From assembly GCA_003252295.1 (NCBI GenBank), contig QKEV01000017.1:1-34930 (forward strand): a DNA stretch of 34,930 nt, given 5' to 3'. Source of the DNA: a bacterium. GTDB taxonomy: Bacteria > Patescibacteriota > Minisyncoccia > Phycocordibacterales > UBA12088. Every line of letters begins with the position of its first letter. Positions within the stretch are counted from its first letter, which is position 1. Positions 30,177-34,930 of this stretch are shown in pieces. A program made the translations under genes and the position numbers. The notes under the pieces are model-generated. The model was given only the letters and a program-made list of their open reading frames with translations. It did no database searches and was not told the origin of the DNA.

Positions 30177-30632
30177 CTATCTATTACTTCTTGTAACTTG
30201 CTGATATGCAACCCGCTTGAGCCAGTTTACAAATTGTGCAAACTCAAGTTTTTGAGTTATATCAAAATCAAGAGGTGCATACTCCTTGTCAACAAAAAGC
30301 TCAACAACCTGTTTTTCAGTTAATTCAGGCTTGAAGTTTTCCCTCTCGTCTTTACTATCTCTCATTGAAGCCATTTTGCGGCGATAATTAAAAACGATAA
30401 GGGCAACAGCTATTTCACCGTCACCTTCCACGAATTCACCCGTTTTGCATCTTTCCAAGAAATCTGTAAATGCTTTCTTCCCTTTTTTTCCAGGAAACAT
30501 CTGCTTACCTTCTGCACTATGAAGCTGACCAGCAATACTGTTTTGCTCTCGAGTCGGCAATTGCTCAGGTTGAAGTTGCGTTTTTTTGTACGCAAGCGTA
30601 AGAGCCATTTTCTCACGACGTTCCTTTTCCAT
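30177..30632 (-). CDS. Hypothetical protein
   Basis: The ~151-residue product is highly charged: a Lys/Glu-rich helical N-terminus (KERREKMALTLAYKK), a basic middle (GKQMFPGKKGKKAFTDFLERC) and a C-terminal region with PELTEKQVVELFVDKEYAP and LEFAQFVNWLKRVAYQQV. It has no membrane helix. The start is ATG 30632, preceded by GGAGGATGTT. Two further in-frame ATGs upstream (30683, 30644) are less likely because one overlaps this ribosome-binding site. No family is recognised. Confidence 0.7.
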   Translation of the reverse strand: MEKERREKMALTLAYKKTQLQPEQLPTREQNSIAGQLHSAEGKQMFPGKKGKKAFTDFLERCKTGEFVEGDGEIAVALIVFNYRRKMASMRDSKDERENFKPELTEKQVVELFVDKEYAPLDFDITQKLEFAQFVNWLKRVAYQQVTRSNR

Positions 30633-30745
30633 AACATCCTCCATCTTTTGTTTTAAAAGAAAAAGCATACGTATGTATGCCACCTGTATGTTTTATACCA
30701 GTTTTATTGTATTTGTCAATAGCACACTTTGAGCACACGGTCTAA

Positions 30746-30776
30746 CCCCCCGTTGCAGTCAGCTGCAACGGGGGGG
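30746..30776 (-). terminator. GC-rich terminator-like hairpin
   Basis: A 13-bp stem (six C plus GTTGCAG, pairing CTGCAAC plus G-run) closes around TCAG. It lies just downstream of the 30789 gene on the minus strand. The T-run is missing, so termination may depend on the strong stem. Confidence 0.55.
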
Positions 30777-30788
30777 TATCTTGTCACC

Positions 30789-31175
30789 TTACGCATCACA
30801 TACACACTCGCTCCTCATGTGGTATATGTTCGTAGTCGGGCAACCGTGGCAACGATCAGCATTAAAAAAAATGACGTAGTCATTACCGTACTTTTTGATC
30901 AGCTCCACTTCTTCGTTCAATGCTTCTCGTTCACTATCAGTAAATGGTCGACAGCTAACAACATGTTCACCACGCACCTCTTTTTCAGAGGGGAAGGTCT
31001 CATCTGGATCAACGTACACTACTTCTCGCCCCTGTGCAATTTCATCAATACCATACACAAAGAGATCGAGGTATGGTGCTCGCAAAACAGTGTGACCTTC
31101 CGTAATAAAGAAGAAATAATGTATTTTATTACATATGCCGGTAAATACAGTCACATAAAACTTTTCATTTTTCAT
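30789..31175 (-). CDS. Hypothetical protein with a cysteine-rich tail
   Basis: The ~128-residue product begins with strands (EKFYVTVFTGICNKIHYFFF), has a middle acidic stretch (VVYVDPDETFPSEKEV) and ends in DRCHGCPTTNIYHMRSECVC, a CxxC...CxC pattern that could bind zinc or form disulfides. There is no signal peptide. The start ATG at 31175 follows GGAGGTGGTC; the GTG at 31181 lies inside that ribosome-binding site. I recognise no family. Confidence 0.68.
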   Translation of the reverse strand: MKNEKFYVTVFTGICNKIHYFFFITEGHTVLRAPYLDLFVYGIDEIAQGREVVYVDPDETFPSEKEVRGEHVVSCRPFTDSEREALNEEVELIKKYGNDYVIFFNADRCHGCPTTNIYHMRSECVCDA

Positions 31176-31283
31176 GACCACCTCCGTCAGGTTTTTCAGT
31201 AGTAAGTACTAAAAACTTATTAATAAAACACAATAATCTGTAAGCTTCTGATTTTCTGGATATATAATGCCATATATTTAGAA

Positions 31284-31318
31284 AAAAGCAACCCTGTATA
31301 TTTTACAGGGTTGCTTTT
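31284..31318. terminator. Bidirectional terminator
   Basis: AAAAGCAACCCTGTA and TACAGGGTTGCTTTT form a perfect 15-bp stem around TATTT, with A and T runs on the two sides. It ends the oxidoreductase gene on the minus strand. Confidence 0.85.
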
Positions 31319-31325
31319 TTCTCAG

Positions 31326-32576
31326 TTAAATACGTTTTGTGTTTGCTATCGCCTTCAAGTCTACTGTCCCTTTCCTTATTTCCTCAAGTGCACTACCTAC
31401 TTCAATCTTCTCCTTGATGATCTTGGTGATGGCACTCATGAGATCAGGTCTGTTTACTGTAGTGCCACCCACCACTCGCCCATCAACCACGATAAGTCGG
31501 CAGCTGCTCTTCTCCTCTTTCGTTGGATACTGAATAATTTCTCTCCCGGGAAGTGGGCGCACATCACCCGTCCACCCTATCTGGTACCCAAAACCATGGC
31601 TCGTATGGAATGACACCTGTTCAAATGCTTCTCTTGCGCCTGTCATATTCTTTCCAGCAACCTGCCCCTGCAAACGAGCACTCATCCAGTTCCCCATGAT
31701 GACCGTTTCCTCAAGTACACTGTCCCAACTTTCTGTTGTGTCACCAGCCGTCCAAATATCAGGAACGTTTGTTTCTAGGTACTGGTTTGCATAGATACCC
31801 TTGTGTGTCGCTACACCGGCCTTTTGCACCCACTCCACAGGGAGCACTACACCAATGAGTGGGAGTATCACTTCACAAGCAATCTCTCTCCCATCTTTCA
31901 AACGCACTCCTTCAACACTCGCACCACCGAGCACCTCTTCGATCTCACTCTCCCGAATAATCTCAACACCACTATCAATGAGTGTCTGCTCTATAGGAGC
32001 CACCTCTTCTGCTCCAAGCTGTGGTTCAAAGAAGTATTTCTCACGCATCACCTCGGTAACATGGAATCCTTTTGCTACTAGTATCTCAATAATCTCAAAC
32101 GAAACGCATGCACTACCTACCATAACTACTCGTTTTGGTTTCCCTTGTGCAACCTCATTGATACCCTTCGCATCATCAACGGTCCGTAGGTAGTGTATAC
32201 CTTTCTTATCGGCACCCTTCACATCCCACATTCTCTTATGTGTACCTGTTGCAAGCAGCAGCTTCTCATACTTGAGCACATCCCCATCCGAAAGCTCTAC
32301 TGTTTTTTTAGCTGCACTGAGCTTCATTGCGCGTAACCCCTTAAAGAGGTGGATGTTGTTCTCTTCATACCATTCATCCTTTTTTAACCACACATTATCA
32401 AATGGTTGCTCACCCAACACCCACTTTGGTTTTGAAAGCAACACCCGAGAGTAGAGTGGATGTGATTCATCTGAAACAATAGCAATGCTTCCCTTGGGGT
32501 CATGTTTTCTAATGGTCTCAGCGGCTGTTGTTCCTGCTATTCCGCCACCAATGATTACGTAGGTATAGTGTTGCAT
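31326..32576 (-). CDS. FAD-dependent pyridine-nucleotide-disulfide-type oxidoreductase
   Basis: The ~416-residue protein resembles the rubredoxin/ferredoxin-reductase and NADH-oxidase-like flavoproteins. The N-terminus has the FAD-binding YVIIGGGIAGTTAAETIR, then YEKLLLATGTHKR and the FAD motif VPDIWTAGDTTES near the C-terminus. The second dinucleotide motif reads VVMVGSACVSFEIIEILVAKG, where GxGxxG is degraded to GSACVS, so NAD(P)H binding may be weak or changed. The start is taken as ATG 32576 (MQHYTYVIIGGG); a longer frame to 32627 adds 17 unlikely residues. No partner gene is adjacent. Confidence 0.88.
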   Translation of the reverse strand: MQHYTYVIIGGGIAGTTAAETIRKHDPKGSIAIVSDESHPLYSRVLLSKPKWVLGEQPFDNVWLKKDEWYEENNIHLFKGLRAMKLSAAKKTVELSDGDVLKYEKLLLATGTHKRMWDVKGADKKGIHYLRTVDDAKGINEVAQGKPKRVVMVGSACVSFEIIEILVAKGFHVTEVMREKYFFEPQLGAEEVAPIEQTLIDSGVEIIRESEIEEVLGGASVEGVRLKDGREIACEVILPLIGVVLPVEWVQKAGVATHKGIYANQYLETNVPDIWTAGDTTESWDSVLEETVIMGNWMSARLQGQVAGKNMTGAREAFEQVSFHTSHGFGYQIGWTGDVRPLPGREIIQYPTKEEKSSCRLIVVDGRVVGGTTVNRPDLMSAITKIIKEKIEVGSALEEIRKGTVDLKAIANTKRI

Positions 32577-32686
32577 GGTTATAAAAGAACGAAAGGTTCG
32601 TCGTAGGTACAGTATAGCATTAACCACACAGTAATTTGGTGAGATATAAAGTGGAAATCAATATACCTAAAATACTCATGACTCTA

Positions 32687-32714
32687 TTTACATACATGGC
32701 CATTGTGCTATTTT
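32687..32714 (+). promoter_or_regulatory. Possible promoter of the 32761 gene
   Basis: TTTACA (32687-32692) and TATTTT (32709-32714) have a 16-bp spacer. A GGGGGAG ribosome-binding site precedes ATG 32761. Confidence 0.35.
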
Positions 32715-32760
32715 GTGATGAGATTACTGGAACCATAAACTCAACAAGACAGGGGGAGTC

Positions 32761-33378
32761 ATGCGAAACGAACTACAGAAAAAAATGGATGCGTACGAAA
32801 GACCTACTGCAAGTATTGAACGGTACCTACTCTTGGGAGAAGAGCTACCTGTTCAAGAAATGAACGAGCTCATGACTCAAGCGGGAAAAGATCTCAAGTT
32901 TCTGAAACAGTTCTTCTTTCTAGCAACACCACATTCGGAGACCGAAAATACACTCGTTAAAATATGGTATGCTCACGCTTCCGGTATTGACGCTATTTCG
33001 AATATTGTATTCATTACGAGCGTAACAACATTGCACGACTCCTGTAAGTACAAAATGGTTGAACAGGTCCATACTGTACAATCAGCTAGACAGGGGTTTC
33101 GTATTGCAAAACAGCTACCAAAGTACTCCGTCATCAGAAAACTTACAGAGCAAGTGTGGATTGAGTATGTTTCTGGCGTGCGCGGCCTGACAAACTTCTG
33201 CTTGTACGTACCACGAACTGAGAGTGCTTCAAAAAAAGCAATGCAACGACTGAGAGATACTCTTGTGGAAACTTTTGCCAAAGCAGAAGACAAGAAGAAG
33301 CAAATTGAGGTCTACCGTTGTGTTCCTGCTTTTTTACCAACATTACAGGATGAGTTTCGATATGAAATTCTGAAATAG
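32761..33378 (+). CDS. Hypothetical protein
   Basis: The 205-residue product is mostly helical with no signal peptide. Visible segments are RNELQKKMDAYERPTASIER, QAGKDLKFLKQFFFLATP, GFRIAKQLPKYSVIRKL and a C-terminal ESASKKAMQRLRDTLVETFA. Four cysteines are scattered without pattern. No family is recognised. A strong ribosome-binding site (AGGGGGAGTC) and a downstream hairpin support it as a real, separate unit. Confidence 0.75.
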   Translation: MRNELQKKMDAYERPTASIERYLLLGEELPVQEMNELMTQAGKDLKFLKQFFFLATPHSETENTLVKIWYAHASGIDAISNIVFITSVTTLHDSCKYKMVEQVHTVQSARQGFRIAKQLPKYSVIRKLTEQVWIEYVSGVRGLTNFCLYVPRTESASKKAMQRLRDTLVETFAKAEDKKKQIEVYRCVPAFLPTLQDEFRYEILK

Positions 33379-33390
33379 TCATGTAGCAGT

Positions 33391-33414
33391 AAGGCGCTTC
33401 CTCGAAAGCGCCTT
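33391..33414. terminator. Terminator hairpin between convergent genes
   Basis: AAGGCGCTT and AAGCGCCTT form a perfect 9-bp stem around CCTCGA, between the 32761 gene and the ferredoxin gene. Confidence 0.7.
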
Positions 33415-33443
33415 AACGTATGCATTATTTTCTTTACCTAAAA

Positions 33444-33704
33444 CTATTTAGGAAATACCTGGTTCCCCTCTTTGTCGTACACGAAAATAGCTTTTGTAGG
33501 ACACGCTTCAGCTGAAGCTATGATAGTTGCATCATCCATAGCATTTGGATTCTTTGCTACCACCTTATTTTCCTCATCAAGCTCCCACACCTCATCTGCT
33601 ACAGCGAGACATGACACAGCCGCTATACAGAGGTCGCGATCAACGACTATCTTGCTAATGTTTGACCCCTCGACATCTCGTGGGTATTCTCGTAAATCTG
33701 CCAT
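33444..33704 (-). CDS. Monocluster ferredoxin
   Basis: The 86-residue protein matches single-cluster ferredoxins: VVDRDLCIAAVSCLAVADEV (Cys26, Cys32), then EACPTKAIFVYD (Cys68). Typical members have C-x2-[CD]-x2-C; here the second position (residue 29) is Ala, so only three cysteines are visible, consistent with a [3Fe-4S] cluster or a [4Fe-4S] cluster with another ligand. It could carry electrons between the oxoacid oxidoreductase, the hydrogenase and the FAD enzyme. The Nfu gene lies 29 bp upstream on the same strand, so the two are probably co-transcribed. Confidence 0.9.
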   Translation of the reverse strand: MADLREYPRDVEGSNISKIVVDRDLCIAAVSCLAVADEVWELDEENKVVAKNPNAMDDATIIASAEACPTKAIFVYDKEGNQVFPK

Positions 33705-33733
33705 ACTAAATATTATCTTTGTTACTTGTAATA

Positions 33734-33961
33734 TTACTCAAATGTCACCTCTTCTATTTCCTCCACCTCCTTCACAATGAGAGGACCGACTGTCTTATTA
33801 TACGTGACACTCGCGAGAGAACAATTCGTACATGCACCGTACACCTTGAGTACAGCAGTTTTCCCCTCTATTCGTAACAGATGAACATCACCACCATGCA
33901 TCTCAATGTATGGTCGAACCTTGTCGAGTAGTGTTTTTACCTTTTCTTCTGTAGTTTCCAT
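33734..33961 (-). CDS. NifU C-terminal-domain (Nfu) Fe-S carrier
   Basis: The 75-residue product is a free-standing NifU C-terminal domain: KVKTLLDKVRPYIEMHGGDV, a strand VLKVYGACTNCSLAS with the cluster-binding CxxC, and KEVEEIEEVTFE at the end. Two monomers normally share a [4Fe-4S] cluster, which is delivered to target enzymes. Family members usually have CxxCP; here CTNCS lacks the proline. It precedes the ferredoxin gene, which could be one of its targets. It is 18 kb from the suf operon. Confidence 0.9.
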   Translation of the reverse strand: METTEEKVKTLLDKVRPYIEMHGGDVHLLRIEGKTAVLKVYGACTNCSLASVTYNKTVGPLIVKEVEEIEEVTFE

Positions 33962-34047
33962 AAGTTTCTAGTATACGCTATTTTTATGATTATGTTAGGC
34001 AATACCAACTCGATACCACGACATAATGCGGGTGGTTTTGGTTAGTA

Positions 34048-34075
34048 TTGACAATTTATATATTTATGTTACAAA
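34048..34075 (+). promoter_or_regulatory. Promoter of the secreted protein gene
   Basis: TTGACA (34048-34053, a perfect -35) and TACAAA (34070-34075) have a 16-bp spacer. The AT-rich leader ends with AAGGGAG before ATG 34136. Confidence 0.55.
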
Positions 34076-34135
34076 CATATTAGGGTAAAATATTGTAGAA
34101 TTCAGTTCAACCACTCAACATAAGGGAGTATTGAC

Positions 34136-34831
34136 ATGAATACAAAACGTACCGCAATCACTCTTTTTACTTCATTTTTGTTACTACTGCTTACTGCAAG
34201 CATCAGTTTGGGCAATGAACTTCCGGAAATATTTCGCGGACATGTAACACTGAGTCAAGACGAAGCAGCATGCTTCGAGGGATACGATGCAGAAAAGTAT
34301 CCAAAACTCGGTGTGTACTACTACCCTGCATGCTGTGACCTGTATGATGAAAAAGGTGAAATATACCTTGCTGTACCAGTGCAAACTGAAAAAGGTCTGC
34401 GGACACAAGCTGTGTATCAAGGATACATTATGAACAATGTTTACCATCCTTGTGTAATGCCACAATGGGAAACAATGCGTAGCATTAATCCAGCACAATG
34501 TGTTGTAAAGGAACTTCCTAGGAGAGGTTACGAGTGGCCCCTCACTGTACTCGACATAAGTCCAACTGATAAGCAAATCAAGGGCTTTGGGACCCAGAGT
34601 ATCATGATAGGATTCACCCCCTCCAAGGAAACTGATGATGTACTAGTATTCCTCAGTGTTGTCATCAATGGTGTAGCGGTACATCACTACCAAGGTTACG
34701 TACATGACAAACACTTCAGTATAGGTGGTGTACCAAACTGGGCTAAAGGTACTGCGATCGTCAACACAAGCAACCAGTGTTGCCTAAATGAAAGACAAAT
34801 CAAGGAAATCATTACCTTCTTGCCTAATTAG
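34136..34831 (+). CDS. Secreted hypothetical protein
   Basis: The 231-residue product has a classic signal peptide: basic MNTKRT, hydrophobic LFTSFLLLLLTASISLG and a likely cleavage before NELPE. The mature part has seven cysteines (AACFEGY, PACCDLY, HPCVMP, AQCVV, NQCCLNE), probably disulfide-linked, and two similar YQGY segments (VYQGYIMNNVYHPCVMPQW and HYQGYVHDKHFSIGGVPNW), suggesting two related half-domains. No family is recognised. A good promoter, ribosome-binding site and terminator surround it. Confidence 0.78.
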   Translation: MNTKRTAITLFTSFLLLLLTASISLGNELPEIFRGHVTLSQDEAACFEGYDAEKYPKLGVYYYPACCDLYDEKGEIYLAVPVQTEKGLRTQAVYQGYIMNNVYHPCVMPQWETMRSINPAQCVVKELPRRGYEWPLTVLDISPTDKQIKGFGTQSIMIGFTPSKETDDVLVFLSVVINGVAVHHYQGYVHDKHFSIGGVPNWAKGTAIVNTSNQCCLNERQIKEIITFLPN

Positions 34832-34851
34832 TACTGGACCAAGCACCTTCC

Positions 34852-34884
34852 CCACCCGTCGACACACGTCGTGCGGGTGGTTTT
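34852..34884 (+). terminator. Terminator of the secreted protein gene
   Basis: CCACCCG-CGAC pairs GTCG-CGGGTGG with small bulges around ACAC and is followed by TTTTG. Confidence 0.75.
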
Positions 34885-34894
34885 GTTTCAACAC

Positions 34895-34918
34895 AAAAGA
34901 CCCCTTTCGGGGTCTTTT
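34895..34918. terminator. Perfect hairpin terminator at the window edge
   Basis: AAAAGACCCC and GGGGTCTTTT form a perfect 10-bp stem around TTTC, flanked by A and T runs so it may work both ways. The last bases, TTTACTCAAAACTCG, also occur after the hairpin at 15309-15328. Confidence 0.8.
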
Positions 34919-34930
34919 ACTCAAAACTCG

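Noticed and set aside
30729-31202. 157-codon plus-strand frame
   Set aside because: It overlaps the minus-strand gene 30789-31175, which has a GGAGG ribosome-binding site. The plus frame starts in the GC-rich hairpin and has no supporting signal.

Overview
The window looks like a chromosomal segment of a Candidate Phyla Radiation (Patescibacteria) bacterium, probably of the Parcubacteria type. This is inferred from gene content and style, not from a phylogeny. The supporting signs are a very compact layout, many small lineage-restricted proteins, a giant tail-like surface protein with one N-terminal membrane anchor, a four-helix-bundle (S23) gene with AT-rich flanks, a SUF operon with SufB but no SufD, and a fermentative energy core. 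I see no tRNA, rRNA gene, CRISPR array, insertion sequence or phage gene.

Layout. Bases 1-7203 (minus) are one uninterrupted reading frame of at least 2401 codons that runs off the left edge. It encodes a giant surface protein with seven ~50-residue repeats and a large duplicated module. Bases 7204-9320 hold hairpins, rpsJ and tuf with a ~200-nt structured leader. Bases 9512-15866 hold a small membrane protein, then on the minus strand a SUF iron-sulfur operon (sufB, an inserted S23 gene, sufS, sufU, a kinase-like unknown, sufC, a nucleoside-deoxyribosyltransferase-like gene) and a single-TM protein. Bases 15917-21516 are a hydrogenase neighbourhood: a DUF6390-like protein, a small unknown, a hydrogenase maturation protease, an RNA-rich stretch (17.7-19.05 kb), and the minus-strand [NiFe] hydrogenase large and small subunits. 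Bases 21691-30013 (mostly plus) carry an alpha-glucan-phosphorylase homologue, a two-gene 2-oxoacid:ferredoxin oxidoreductase, a HEAT-like repeat protein, a helical unknown and a fused ADP-forming acyl-CoA synthetase. Bases 30177-34930 carry small unknowns, an FAD oxidoreductase, a ferredoxin, an Nfu protein and a secreted protein.

How the genes fit together (inference). The oxoacid oxidoreductase would make acyl-CoA and reduced ferredoxin. The ADP-forming synthetase would turn acyl-CoA into acid plus ATP. The two-subunit hydrogenase could dispose of the electrons. SUF and Nfu would supply the Fe-S clusters these enzymes need. This resembles Pyrococcus-type fermentation.

Most unusual items: two intergenic structured RNAs that share a 19-nt loop matching a universally conserved loop of 23S rRNA domain I; a phosphorylase homologue in which the pyridoxal-phosphate lysine is glycine; a 48-bp palindrome of interleaved 12-mers next to a promoter; a hydrogenase small subunit with only three visible cluster cysteines; and several probable leaderless promoters.
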